Positions 25,599-35,836 of a stretch of 64,000 nucleotides of DNA are shown piece after piece. Origin of the DNA: Steroidobacteraceae bacterium (GTDB lineage: Bacteria > Pseudomonadota > Gammaproteobacteria > Steroidobacterales > Steroidobacteraceae). Location of the stretch: NCBI GenBank assembly GCA_019634895.1, contig JAHCAM010000009.1, forward strand, positions 1-64,000, read 5' to 3'. The position numbers were made by a program, and so were the translations under genes. Under the pieces are notes generated by a model, which was not told the origin of the DNA, ran no database searches, and was given only the letters and a program-made list of their open reading frames with translations. The stretch's first letter is position 1, and each line of letters opens with the position of its first letter.

Positions 25599-27076
25599 CC
25601 TCGACCGGCCGCCGCCGCCGGCGCGGCAGGCGCGGATTCCGGCTGCTGCTGCTCGGTCCACTCGCTGGTGAAGCGCACGCCCGGGCTCGCGACCGCCTTG
25701 CCGTCCTCGAAGCGCGGCGCGTAGACCGCGCGGCCGAGCGCGCGCCGCGACTGCGACAGCTGGGCCTCGTTCATGTCCGATTCGACGACGGTGAGGTCCT
25801 GCGTCAGGCCGGCCTCGGTCACGGTGAACTCGAACACGGCCCTGCGGATGCGGTACTGGCCGGTCAGCGTGTTCAGTCCGCGCCTGGAGGAGACGGGCGG
25901 CCGGTAGAAGACCATGCGCGGCTGCAGCAGCGGGTTGACGAGTCCCTGGCCCGGGTGGGCCGCGAACACCGCCGATGCTTCCTCGTAGAAGGGGTAGGCC
26001 AGGCCCTGGCGCGAGGTGGTCTGGTACCAGTCGCCGAGCTCGGTCAGCGCGTCGATCAGCAGCTGCGGCGGCGGGTCGGACACCGCGCGCAGCATCTCGA
26101 GCGCGTTCCTCACGGCGCGCAGCCCGGTGCGGTCCACGGCCGGCGGCGGCACCCGCGACTCCCGGTACACCTTGCCGACCACGTCGCCGGTGACCTCGTC
26201 GCGGGCCGGCTGCTGCGAGTCGAGCGTCTCGGGATCCATCGTGTACTGCAGCCGGTGCGTGCGGGCGACGCCGAGCAGGGCCCTGACCGCCTCGGGGCTG
26301 AAGCCCTGGCTTTCCTTCATCGTGACGTCGCGCGCGCGCAGGTACATCATCCGCGCGGCGATGAACTCGCGCAGGCCCTCGTAGAACTTCGCCAGCTCGA
26401 GCAGCGGCGGCAGCGTGCGCGGGTCGCCATAGCCGTAGTTCTGTTCCGCGATCCTGAGCGCGTAGGTCCGCTCGCGCTCGACGCCGGCGTAATCGGCGAG
26501 CGCGTACAGGCTGTTCGCCGACTGCTCGATCAGCGGCAGCTGCTGCAGGTTGAACAGCCCGTCGGCGCGGCGGCTGACGGCCAGCGCGCGGGCGAAGAAC
26601 GCTGCGGCGAGGTCGTGCTGGTCCCGCGCCGCGGACACGGTGCCGAGGCCGGCGAGCGGCACGATCAGCCGGCGCGAGCCGATGCCTTGCGTCGCTTCGA
26701 GCAGCTCGAGCGACTTGCGGTAGCTGGCCTCGGCCGCCGGGTAGTCGCCGAGCTGGAACTGCGTCGCGCCCAGGTTGTTGTACGCGATCGGCAGCTCGTA
26801 GTCCGGGTCGGATCCCGCCTCGGACAGTTCCACGACCCGCTTCGCGAACGGCAGCGCTTCGTCGAAGTGCGCCGTGTCGTAACGGGCGCGGAACTGCTCG
26901 TAGGCCTCGAGGCGCGGATCCAGCGGCGGACCGGGTGGGGGCGCGCTTGCCGGTTCCGCGGCGGGCGCGGGTGGTTCCCCGGCTGGCACGGGCGGATCCT
27001 CGGCTGGCGCCGCCGTCTGGTCGGCGAGGGCGCCAGCCGCCACCCAGAGCAGCAGGGAAGCCAGGAGTAACCGCAT
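25595..27076 (-). CDS. Exported TPR protein with TonB-C-like domain
   Basis: A 493-residue protein with a signal peptide (MRLLLASLLLWVAAGALA), a Pro/Ala/Glu linker to about residue 50, then TPR repeats (for example YNNLGATQFQLGDYPAAEAS, a classical TPR helix pair) to about residue 330. The C-terminal 90 residues (FEFTVTEAGLTQDLTVVESD, then APRFEDGKAV) match the TonB C-terminal fold used to contact envelope proteins. It converges with the VWA cluster. It may belong to the same machine, but the opposite strand means separate expression. Confidence 0.8.
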   Translation of the reverse strand: MRLLLASLLLWVAAGALADQTAAPAEDPPVPAGEPPAPAAEPASAPPPGPPLDPRLEAYEQFRARYDTAHFDEALPFAKRVVELSEAGSDPDYELPIAYNNLGATQFQLGDYPAAEASYRKSLELLEATQGIGSRRLIVPLAGLGTVSAARDQHDLAAAFFARALAVSRRADGLFNLQQLPLIEQSANSLYALADYAGVERERTYALRIAEQNYGYGDPRTLPPLLELAKFYEGLREFIAARMMYLRARDVTMKESQGFSPEAVRALLGVARTHRLQYTMDPETLDSQQPARDEVTGDVVGKVYRESRVPPPAVDRTGLRAVRNALEMLRAVSDPPPQLLIDALTELGDWYQTTSRQGLAYPFYEEASAVFAAHPGQGLVNPLLQPRMVFYRPPVSSRRGLNTLTGQYRIRRAVFEFTVTEAGLTQDLTVVESDMNEAQLSQSRRALGRAVYAPRFEDGKAVASPGVRFTSEWTEQQQPESAPAAPAAAAGRG

Positions 27077-27135
27077 GCTGCGAGCATAGACCGTATCGCC
27101 CGGGGCATGTTCCCCCGCGCCCGGAGCCGCGGCCC

Positions 27136-28296
27136 TCAACGGCCGCCGTCCTCCCGCTCGAATACGGCGATCAGGCCGCCCGCGGCGATCGCGAGCAGCG
27201 GGTCGGTGATCTCGGCCGTGTGCGCGGGCAGCCAGGTCTGCAGCAGCTCGATCGCGAACACGGTGCCCGCCCCGGTCGCGGTCGCGGGCAGCACCGGCAG
27301 GCCGCTGCGGACCAGCAGCCACACCAGCGCGCCGGTCGTGAAGCAGCGCAGGAACATGTCGGTGAGGCTGGCCGCGCGGTACTGCATGAGGCTCTCGGCG
27401 AAGGGCAGCAGCGCGAAGCGGTCCGGCGCCAGCTGGAAGTCGAACGGGACCAGGCCCTGGATCGCGACCAGCGCGACCAGCGCGGCGGCGAGCAGCGCCG
27501 CTGCGCGCTGCCCCGGCAGCCGCGCGAGCGGGTGGGCGAGCGCGAGCGCAGCGGCCATCCCGGCGACCTCGGCCGGCTCGAGCGCGAGCCCCGCGAACAG
27601 CACGCGCCCGGCGAGCACGGCTGCCATCGCGCCGGCGAGCAGCGCCGCCGGCCGCAGCGGCGCAATGCGCGCGCAGCACTGCGCGATCACCAGCCAGGCG
27701 AGCGCATGCGGCGCGATCTGTCCGGCGGTCCACCAGCCGCCCTCGGCGAGCGGCGCGAAGGCGCCGGCCCACTTGCCGGGGTCGAGCACCGGCGCGAACG
27801 GCGCCAGCCGGTAACCCGCCCAGGACAGCAGCAGGGCGGTCGCGACCGGATAGCGCAGCAGGCCCGCGAACGGGGACGCACGCAGGCGCCGGTGCGTCGC
27901 CGCGATGGCGAGCGCGATCCAGGCGCCGGCGAAGGCGCCGACCGTGTTGTAGAGGACGTCGCCGAGGCTGGCGACGCGTCGCGTCTCGTAGAGCTGCGCG
28001 AACTCGATCGCGAAGGACAGCGCGGCCGCGGCGACGGTCGCCGCCAGCACCGCCAGCAGCCCGCCGAGGCGGATCGCGAGCAGCCAGGCGAGGCAGGCGC
28101 CCAGCGGCAGGTACAGCAGCACGTTCGCGGCGATGTCGCTGCGCGTGGTGCGCGCGAAGGACAGCGTGCCCGCAAGCTCGAGCCAGCCGCGCCCGCCGCC
28201 GCCGCCGAAGCGGAACGGGTACAGCGAGCCGTAGACGATCAGGAACGCGATGACGGCGAGCAGCCAGGCCGCGATGCGCCGGTTCGCGTCAGTCAT
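27136..28296 (-). CDS. VanZ-like polytopic membrane protein
   Basis: A 386-residue protein with ~10 hydrophobic helices. The N-terminal half has the VanZ-type segments VYGSLYPFRF, DIAANVLLYLPLGACLAW and FAIEFAQLYETRRVASLGDV, followed by YNTVGAFAGA. A weaker second VanZ-like half follows (VPFDFQLAP; FAIELLQTWLPAHTAEITDP), so the protein is an internal duplication. The family includes the teicoplanin-resistance accessory VanZ, but most chromosomal members have no known role. It lies ~60 bases downstream of the TPR gene start region and upstream of nothing obviously related. Confidence 0.8.
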   Translation of the reverse strand: MTDANRRIAAWLLAVIAFLIVYGSLYPFRFGGGGGRGWLELAGTLSFARTTRSDIAANVLLYLPLGACLAWLLAIRLGGLLAVLAATVAAAALSFAIEFAQLYETRRVASLGDVLYNTVGAFAGAWIALAIAATHRRLRASPFAGLLRYPVATALLLSWAGYRLAPFAPVLDPGKWAGAFAPLAEGGWWTAGQIAPHALAWLVIAQCCARIAPLRPAALLAGAMAAVLAGRVLFAGLALEPAEVAGMAAALALAHPLARLPGQRAAALLAAALVALVAIQGLVPFDFQLAPDRFALLPFAESLMQYRAASLTDMFLRCFTTGALVWLLVRSGLPVLPATATGAGTVFAIELLQTWLPAHTAEITDPLLAIAAGGLIAVFEREDGGR

Positions 28297-28323
28297 GGCC
28301 GCAGTGTAACGCCCGCGGGGCCC

Positions 28324-29169
28324 TCATCCGAGCCGCACGGAACGCCGCAGCGCCAGCACTTCGTCGGGCCGCAGTGCGCGGAAATGCCCGCTGCGCAGCG
28401 CACCCAGCTTGAGCGGGCCGATCGCGACGCGCTCGAGGCTCTTCACCCTGGCGCCCACGCGCGCGAACAGGCGGCGGATCTCGCGGTTCTGCCCCTCGTG
28501 CAGCGTGACCGACACCAGCGAGAGGTCGCCGCGCCGGCGGTCCCTGGTGTGCCGCAGCACGCGCAGCCGTTCGAGCTTCGCGCGCTTCGCGCCGCCCTGC
28601 GGCGCGCCCTTGTCGGCCAGGAACATGCCGCGCGACAGGCGCTCGAGCGACTCGGGCGGCAGCGCGCCCTGCACCGCGACCCGGTATTCCTTGGCGGCGC
28701 CGTGGCTGGGGTGCGCGAGCCGGTGCGCGAGCTCGCCGTCGTTGGTGAGCAGCACCAGGCCCGTGGAGTCCGCGTCCAGCCGCCCGACCGGAAACACGCG
28801 CTCTCCCGGCGGCACCGCGGGCTGGACCATCGCGACCACGTTCGGCCGCCCGCCAGGATCGCGCGCGGTCGAGATCACGCCGCGCGGCTTGTTGAGCATC
28901 AGGTACAGTCGCCCGCGCTCCCGCCCCGGCGTGCGCCGCGCGGCGTCCACCACGGCGCCGTCGTACTCGATCAGGTCGTGCACCGGATCCACCAGGCAGG
29001 GCAGCGCATGCACCGTGCGGCTGTTCACGCGCACGCGCCCGGCCCGGATCGCGAACTCGCAGTCGCGCCGTGATGCGACCCCGGCCTCTGCCAGGACCTT
29101 CTCGAGCCGTGCGCCGCTCTTGCGCGGGGCGGCGGCTGGCCGCCAATCGGGGAATCTGGGGTCGCGCAA
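28324..29169 (-). CDS. 23S rRNA pseudouridine synthase, RluB/RsuA type
   Basis: A 281-residue protein: S4 RNA-binding domain at the N-terminus (LEKVLAEAGVASRRDCEFAI), then the RsuA/RluB catalytic domain with the nucleophile in VGRLDADSTGLVLLTNDGEL (Asp after RL) and the C-terminal HEGQNREIRRLFARVG motif. It isomerises a specific uridine in 23S rRNA (U2605 for RluB); the exact position cannot be assigned here. The start is TTG 29169, the only start upstream of the S4 domain in the frame; no ATG is available. The bases just upstream are the repeat core at 29219-29240. Confidence 0.88.
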   Translation of the reverse strand: MRDPRFPDWRPAAAPRKSGARLEKVLAEAGVASRRDCEFAIRAGRVRVNSRTVHALPCLVDPVHDLIEYDGAVVDAARRTPGRERGRLYLMLNKPRGVISTARDPGGRPNVVAMVQPAVPPGERVFPVGRLDADSTGLVLLTNDGELAHRLAHPSHGAAKEYRVAVQGALPPESLERLSRGMFLADKGAPQGGAKRAKLERLRVLRHTRDRRRGDLSLVSVTLHEGQNREIRRLFARVGARVKSLERVAIGPLKLGALRSGHFRALRPDEVLALRRSVRLG

Positions 29170-29218
29170 GGCCTTGCTTCCTGTCGGGATTCCTTACATT
29201 TTCAACATAATCGCCGAT

Positions 29219-29240
29219 AAAGGGGACGCGTCCAATTACC
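29219..29240. repeat. REP-like repeat core, half copy
   Basis: AAAGGGGACGCGTCCAATTA followed by CC, the same 20-base core as in the palindrome at 35719-35812 and, slightly altered, in hutU at 4024. Only one arm is present. It lies in the upstream region of the RluB-type gene. Confidence 0.85.
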
Positions 29241-29249
29241 CAACTCTTT

Positions 29250-29566
29250 GATACTAAAGACCCCCAACACTATTGGCACGCAAGTTGTCTCTGATAGTCC
29301 CAGACGGGGGATGCTGGGCGCCGGGACACAACCGGGACGACGCCGCAAGCTGCACCACGGAAGGCGGACTTGGCACCCCAACGAACCTGCTGCCAGAGGG
29401 CGGCGCAGGTGAGGGGAAGGAAAGGTGGGCATGGCCACCAAGGGGGAGTGAGGTCGCCGGGCGAAGCCCGAGTGCAGACCTGGTGGACTCGAACAACAAG
29501 CCGGACCACCGGCCTGACGACGAACCAAGAGGGACCTGACCCCGCCGCGAGGCGGGGTTTCTTTTT
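29250..29566 (+). ncRNA. Candidate intergenic small RNA
   Basis: The 550-base gap 29170-29721 has no convincing gene. On the + strand it holds a possible promoter (TTGATA at 29250-29255, 17-base spacer, TATTGG), about 285 bases rich in hairpins (GGGCGAAGCCC near 29460; GCCGG-ACCA-CCGGC near 29500) and a strong intrinsic terminator at 29540-29566. Around nine GGA triplets lie in or beside loops, as in CsrA-sequestering RNAs, but this is weak evidence. The sequence did not match tmRNA, 6S, RNase P, SRP or common riboswitches on inspection. Confidence 0.4.
29540..29566 (+). terminator. Intrinsic terminator
   Basis: CCCCGCC (29540-29546), GCGA tetraloop, GGCGGGG, then TTTCTTTTT: a perfect 7-bp GC stem and a T-rich tract. 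It points rightward and ends the candidate small RNA. On the minus strand it also sits downstream of the HiPIP gene. Confidence 0.85.
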
Positions 29567-29721
29567 CCATGCCGACGCCATGAAAGAAAGCCGGTGCAGC
29601 CGCCGTCAGTTCGTACGGGCCCGAGGCACCCCAGTCTGCCGGATCCGTCCGATGGCCGCCGGCGGCCGACACCGACGGCGCCAGTCTCGCGGCGCGGCAC
29701 TGAACCCCGGCTGAATGACGA

Positions 29722-30054
29722 TCAACTCTGCTGGGGCACCCAGACCTTGCACCAGCCGGCCGCCTTCACGGTCTTGTTCGGGAAGATGCGGCACGGGCCC
29801 TCCGCGCTGCCGGGCGCGCCCGTGTACTGGAAGCAGTTCGCGCAGGTCTGCCCGGCCTTGTAGCTGGGATTGGTCTTCGGATCCACGCGCCTGGCGTCGG
29901 TGACGTAGCCGAGCGACTTCGCGGCGGCATCTTCCTCGGACAGCGCCTCCGCCGCGTGCGCCTCGCGCGCCAGCAGCGAAGCAGCGGGCACTGCGGCCAG
30001 TCCGGCGAGCGCGCCCTTGAGCAGCCCGCGCCGGGTGATCCTGTCTTCGTTCAT
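29722..30054 (-). CDS. High-potential iron-sulfur protein (HiPIP)
   Basis: A 110-residue periplasmic electron carrier. The precursor has a twin-arginine signal (ITRRGLLKGALAGLAAVPAA) and a mature domain with the four cysteine ligands of a [4Fe-4S] cluster: CANC in AGQTCANCFQYTGAPG, then GPCRIFPNK and AGWCKVWVP. HiPIPs carry electrons at high potential from the bc1 complex to oxidases or reaction centres. It could serve the CuA-type heme-copper complex encoded 15 kb away, but no genetic link is visible. Start ATG 30054 with AGGAG ahead on the minus strand. Confidence 0.95.
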   Translation of the reverse strand: MNEDRITRRGLLKGALAGLAAVPAASLLAREAHAAEALSEEDAAAKSLGYVTDARRVDPKTNPSYKAGQTCANCFQYTGAPGSAEGPCRIFPNKTVKAAGWCKVWVPQQS

Positions 30055-30187
30055 CGTGCATGCTCCTGTAGGAGGAACCAGGGGTGCGGTCCGTTCCAGC
30101 GCGCATTCTCGCAATTTTCCGCCTTCGACGCGCCTCGGAAAATCGGCGCGGCCGGGATCCGCGGGACCGTTTTGCTAGACTCGCGGC

Positions 30188-30509
30188 GGGCCTGTAGCTC
30201 AGTGGTTAGAGCAGGGGACTCATCTTTGGCGAAAGGTGCCCCGTGCCCGGAAGGGCACGGGTGGACGGGACGAATTCAGGGAAACCTTCCAGCGCATGGG
30301 CGGCTGATGGCAATCCTGAGCCAAGCCGGCGGTGCACCGCCGGACGGTGCAGAGACTACCTGGGGGCTTCGAGTGCCCTTGATGACAGGCGCGAGCGTCC
30401 CGCACCCCACCGGCCGCGGCGGCCGCGGGTGAAGAGATAGTCCGCGCCCGCCGGAAACGGCGGGATCACGCGAATCCCTTGGTCCTGGGTTCGAATCCCA
30501 GCGGGCCCA
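30188..30509 (+). tRNA. tRNA-Ile(CAU) interrupted by a group I intron
   Basis: Exons 30188-30223 and 30473-30509 join to a 73-base cloverleaf: acceptor GGGCCTG/CGGGCCC with A73, D-arm TAGCTCAGTGGTTAGAGCA, anticodon stem GGGGA/TCCCT with loop CTCATAA, and T-arm CTGGGTTCGAATCCCAG. The anticodon is CAT and the body resembles E. coli tRNA-Ile2 (ileX) far more than methionine tRNAs, so it should be modified by TilS to lysidine and decode AUA. CCA is not encoded. The intron lies directly after the anticodon, between positions 36 and 37. Confidence 0.93.
30224..30472 (+). ncRNA. Self-splicing group I intron (249 bases)
   Basis: P1 pairs the exon CAT and intron CTTT (30221-30227) with AAAGGTG (30232-30238), giving the U-G wobble at the 5' splice site. 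P2 is CCCGTGCCC-GGAA-GGGCACGGG with a GNRA loop. All four conserved core boxes are present: P (AATTCAGGGAAACC), Q (AATCCTGAGCCAAGC), R (GTGCAGAGACTA) and S (AAGAGATAGTCC). P9 is CCCGCCG-GAAA-CGGCGGG. The intron ends in G before AATCCC. It contains no open frame. It closely resembles the Azoarcus tRNA-Ile(CAU) intron in site and core (known from literature). Confidence 0.95.
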
Positions 30510-30641
30510 CATTCCTGCCGCCTCGCGAAACGGCTGTCGCCCCGGCGCAACGACCGCTCGGGCTTGCGGGAAATACCCTTTTGCAGACAAACTCCTGCGT
30601 ACAACACGCCCGCGGGATCGGGCTCAACCAGGGGCAGCAAC

Positions 30642-33059
<2,418 letters not shown>

Positions 33060-33088
33060 CCGCAGAACCCGCCGTCGCAGCCGCATCC

Positions 33089-33122
33089 GGCCGGTCCCCG
33101 ACGCCAGGGGACCGGCCTTTTT
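33089..33122 (+). terminator. Intrinsic terminator after the TonB-dependent receptor
   Basis: GGCCGGTCCCC (33089-33099) pairs with GGGGACCGGCC (33107-33117) across a 7-base loop and is followed by five T. It is a strong rightward terminator. Confidence 0.9.
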
Positions 33123-33230
33123 GTGGCTCGCGGCCATCGTTTGTCATATTTTTTGCGTCACCCGTCACGGCCCGGGGACGTGAGCTTTGTCACTGTGTGC
33201 GGTACCGGCACGCTGCCTCGGAATGCCTCC

Positions 33231-34427
33231 GTGTCCCGTTACCGCCAGTTCGCCGTCAGTGACCTCGAAATCGGCATGTACGTGTCCGAACTCGATCGCC
33301 CGTGGCTGGAAACGCCGTTCCTGTTCCAGGGCTTCGTGATCCGCAGCGACGAGGAGCTCGAGGCGCTGCGGCGGCACTGCCGCGTCGTCACGGTAGACAC
33401 TCACGTCGAAGATGATGAACCGGCAGCCGCACCGGTTGCGGGAGGCCGCCAGCGCCGTCCTGCGGAGGCGGTACGCGAGCTGAAGGCCGATATGGAACAG
33501 GCCTCCGGCATCCACATGGCGGTTTTCGAGTCGATTGAGAGCGCGATGGGGACGCTACGCAGTTCCGGCAAGCTGGACTTGCGCCGTCTCGAGGCCGCGG
33601 TGGAGCCGATGGTCGCGAGCGTGCTGCGCAATCCCACCGCGATGTCCTGCCTGATGCGCATCCGCCGAAAGGGCGGCTATCTCTATTCGCATTCGCTGGC
33701 GTCGTCGGTCTGGGCCGCCGTGCTCGGGCGCGAGATCGGGCTCGACCGCGACGCGCTCAGGGCGGTGGCGCTCGGCGGCATGCTGCTGGACGTCGGCAAG
33801 ACGCGCCTGCCAGAGACGATTCTCGCCAAGCCCGGCAAGCTGGATGCAGCGGAACTCGCGCAGGTGCGCCGACACGTTGAATACGGCCTGGACCTGTTGA
33901 AGGAAGCGGGCGAGCTGGACCCTCGCGTCGTTGAGATGGTCGCGCATCATCACGAGCGCTACAACGGCTCGGGCTATCCGGCAGGCCTGCGCGGCGCGGC
34001 GATCCCGGTGTACGGTCGCATCGCCGGCATCGTGGACACCTATGACGCGATGATCACGTCACGGCCTTACGCCAGCACGCAGTCGTCCTACGGCGCGCTC
34101 CGGCAATTGCGCGCGCTGGCCAACATCGAGTTCCAGTCCGAGCTGGTGGATCAGTTCACGCAGGCGATAGGCTTGTTCCCGACCGGCACTCTCGTGCTGT
34201 TGAACACGGGCGAAGTGGCCGTGGTCACGGCGCAGAGCCGCATCCGCCGGCTGCGGCCCGAGATCATGATCATCCTGGACGCCGACAAGCGGCCGCTCGC
34301 CGAGTTTCGCGTCGTGGACCTGAACCAGATCTCGCCGACCGCGGACGACCCGTCCTCGCTCTGGATCGAGAGTGGTCTCGAACCCGGCGCCTTCGGCGTG
34401 GACCCCGCCGCCTACTACCTGAACTGA
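33231..34427 (+). CDS. DUF3391/HD-GYP c-di-GMP phosphodiesterase-like protein, HD motif altered
   Basis: A 398-residue protein. The N-terminal DUF3391 domain has LEIGMYVSELDRPWLETPF. The C-terminal HD-GYP domain has YLYSHSLASSV, GGMLLDVGKTRLPE, HHHERYNGSGYPAGLRG and IVDTYDAMITSRPYA. The usual LLHDxGK is LLDVGK here: the HD histidine is leucine, so metal binding and catalysis may be changed. The GYP motif is intact. The start is GTG 33231 (MSRYRQFAVSD...); an earlier GTG at 33180 is possible. It is followed after 4 bases by an EAL gene, so both belong to c-di-GMP turnover. Confidence 0.88.
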   Translation: MSRYRQFAVSDLEIGMYVSELDRPWLETPFLFQGFVIRSDEELEALRRHCRVVTVDTHVEDDEPAAAPVAGGRQRRPAEAVRELKADMEQASGIHMAVFESIESAMGTLRSSGKLDLRRLEAAVEPMVASVLRNPTAMSCLMRIRRKGGYLYSHSLASSVWAAVLGREIGLDRDALRAVALGGMLLDVGKTRLPETILAKPGKLDAAELAQVRRHVEYGLDLLKEAGELDPRVVEMVAHHHERYNGSGYPAGLRGAAIPVYGRIAGIVDTYDAMITSRPYASTQSSYGALRQLRALANIEFQSELVDQFTQAIGLFPTGTLVLLNTGEVAVVTAQSRIRRLRPEIMIILDADKRPLAEFRVVDLNQISPTADDPSSLWIESGLEPGAFGVDPAAYYLN

Positions 34428-34431
34428 TGCC

Positions 34432-35721
34432 ATGAGCACCGCCCTGCCACAGCCCGCCGGCAGCATCGGTTACACGGATTGCCTCGAGGCGATCCACGGC
34501 CGGCTCGCCGCACGCGGCAGCCGGCTGTTCGGCATTGCCGTGCTCGTCGTGTACGTACATCAGCTCGAGCGCCTGTATGCGAGCGCCGGGCATGCGGCCG
34601 CGGACCGGATGCTCGACGAGCTGCGCAACCGGCTGTCGCAGGTCGCCAAGCCAGGCGACTACTTTGCCCGCCTGGGCGACCGCAAGTTCGTGTTCGTGCT
34701 CTCGAACCTTCGCAACGAGGGCCACGCCATGCTGGCCGCCAACAAGGCGCTGCGCACCGGCGCCGAGCCGTTGCACGCGGGCGGGGAACAGGCGAACGTC
34801 CGCCTCTCGGTCGGCATCGCCATGTTCCCGGGGCACGCGCGCTCGCCAGAGGCGCTCATGCAGTGCGCCGAGACCGCGCTGCTGCAGGCCTGGAAGACCT
34901 CGCAGCCGATGGTCGTCTATGCGCCGCGCGAGGCCGAGGCACTGGCCGCGGGCTGGGATCTCGAGACCCAGCTCGGCAACGCACTCGAGAAAGGCGATCT
35001 CGTGCTGGCGTACCAGCCGAAGCTGTCGCTGCCGGACCTGCGCGTGACCGGTGCCGAGGCGCTGATGCGCTGGAACCGGCCGGATGCGGGCAACGTCCCG
35101 CCGGAGATCTTCATCGACCTCGCGGAGATGACCGGCCAGATCGACCCGCTGACGCGGTTCGCCGTGCACCGCGCGCTGCGCCAGCTCGCCGAATGGCCGA
35201 AGTCCGTCGGCCAGATCGGCGTGGCGGTGAACGTTACCCCCTCGATCATCTGCAACCCGGAACTGGTGGACTTGATACGCAACGCCGCCGGCCTGTGGTC
35301 GGTGGATCCGTCGCGTCTCACGGTCGAGGTCACCGAGAACGCGCTGATGGTGGACCGCGAGCGCAGCCACCAAGTGCTGACTGCGATCCGCGAGCTCGGC
35401 GTGCGCGTGTCGATCGACGACTTCGGCACCGGCTACTCTTCGCTGTCCTACCTCAAGCAGGTGCCGGCCGACGAGCTCAAGGTCGATCGTTCGTTCGTGA
35501 TGAACATGCAGTCGGACAAGGCAGACCGGAAGATCGTCGAGCAGGTGGTCACGCTAGGCCATTCCTTCGGCCTCGAGGTGGTCGCCGAGGGCGTCGAGAA
35601 CGAGACCGTCGCCCAGGCGCTCGCGTCCATGGGCTGCGACTACGCGCAGGGATTCCTGTTCTCGCAGCCGCTGCCGCCGGACGAGTTCACCGCCTGGCTG
35701 CAGGCCTGGCGTTCCGGATAA
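34432..35721 (+). CDS. EAL-domain c-di-GMP phosphodiesterase with degenerate GGDEF domain
   Basis: A 429-residue cytoplasmic protein. Residues ~30-170 fold like a GGDEF domain, but the signature is replaced by LGDRKFVFV, so cyclase activity is unlikely. Residues ~180-425 are an EAL domain with GAEALMRWNRP (the EAL motif), VAVNVTPS, TVEVTENALM, the loop-6 region DDFGTGYSSLSYLKQ and VVAEGVEN, so hydrolysis of c-di-GMP is expected. It is coupled to the HD-GYP gene. The stop codon TAA at 35719-35721 is the first three bases of the palindromic repeat that follows. Confidence 0.93.
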   Translation: MSTALPQPAGSIGYTDCLEAIHGRLAARGSRLFGIAVLVVYVHQLERLYASAGHAAADRMLDELRNRLSQVAKPGDYFARLGDRKFVFVLSNLRNEGHAMLAANKALRTGAEPLHAGGEQANVRLSVGIAMFPGHARSPEALMQCAETALLQAWKTSQPMVVYAPREAEALAAGWDLETQLGNALEKGDLVLAYQPKLSLPDLRVTGAEALMRWNRPDAGNVPPEIFIDLAEMTGQIDPLTRFAVHRALRQLAEWPKSVGQIGVAVNVTPSIICNPELVDLIRNAAGLWSVDPSRLTVEVTENALMVDRERSHQVLTAIRELGVRVSIDDFGTGYSSLSYLKQVPADELKVDRSFVMNMQSDKADRKIVEQVVTLGHSFGLEVVAEGVENETVAQALASMGCDYAQGFLFSQPLPPDEFTAWLQAWRSG

Positions 35722-35812
35722 AGGGGACGCGTCCAATTAAGAATAGGGGACGCACCCCCGTTCAGAGAAATCGGGGTGCGACCCCTATTCTTAATTGGAC
35801 GCGTCCCCTTTA
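35719..35812. repeat. 94-base palindromic REP-like element
   Basis: Left arm 35719-35760 and right arm 35772-35812 are inverted copies of a 41- to 42-base unit beginning TAAAGGGGACGCGTCCAATT and including AAGAATAGGGG(A/T)CGCACCCC, with an 11-base centre. Such paired REPs are typical of elements spread by REP-associated tyrosine transposases (known for the class; none is in the window). It can form a long hairpin and could terminate transcription between the EAL gene and the phosphonate operon. Single cores occur at 4024 and 29219. Confidence 0.92.
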
Positions 35813-35836
35813 CCGTCCCCTTGCTAGACTTGCCGG

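Noticed and set aside
29273..29539. Possible 88-residue protein starting at TTG in the gap after the RluB-type gene
   Set aside because: Weak start, no ribosome site and no recognisable motif. A structured non-coding region ending in a terminator explains the stretch better.
29270..29570. Cobalamin riboswitch, tmRNA or RNase P RNA in the 29.3-29.6 kb gap
   Set aside because: Short resemblances (GGAAGGCGG; GAAGCCC) exist, but the required conserved boxes and their order are missing for each family.
29580..29714. 44-codon frame MKESRCSRRQFV..., resembling a Tat signal
   Set aside because: The twin-arginine-like start is followed only by basic, low-complexity residues and no mature domain. It is not convincing as a gene or as a HiPIP remnant.
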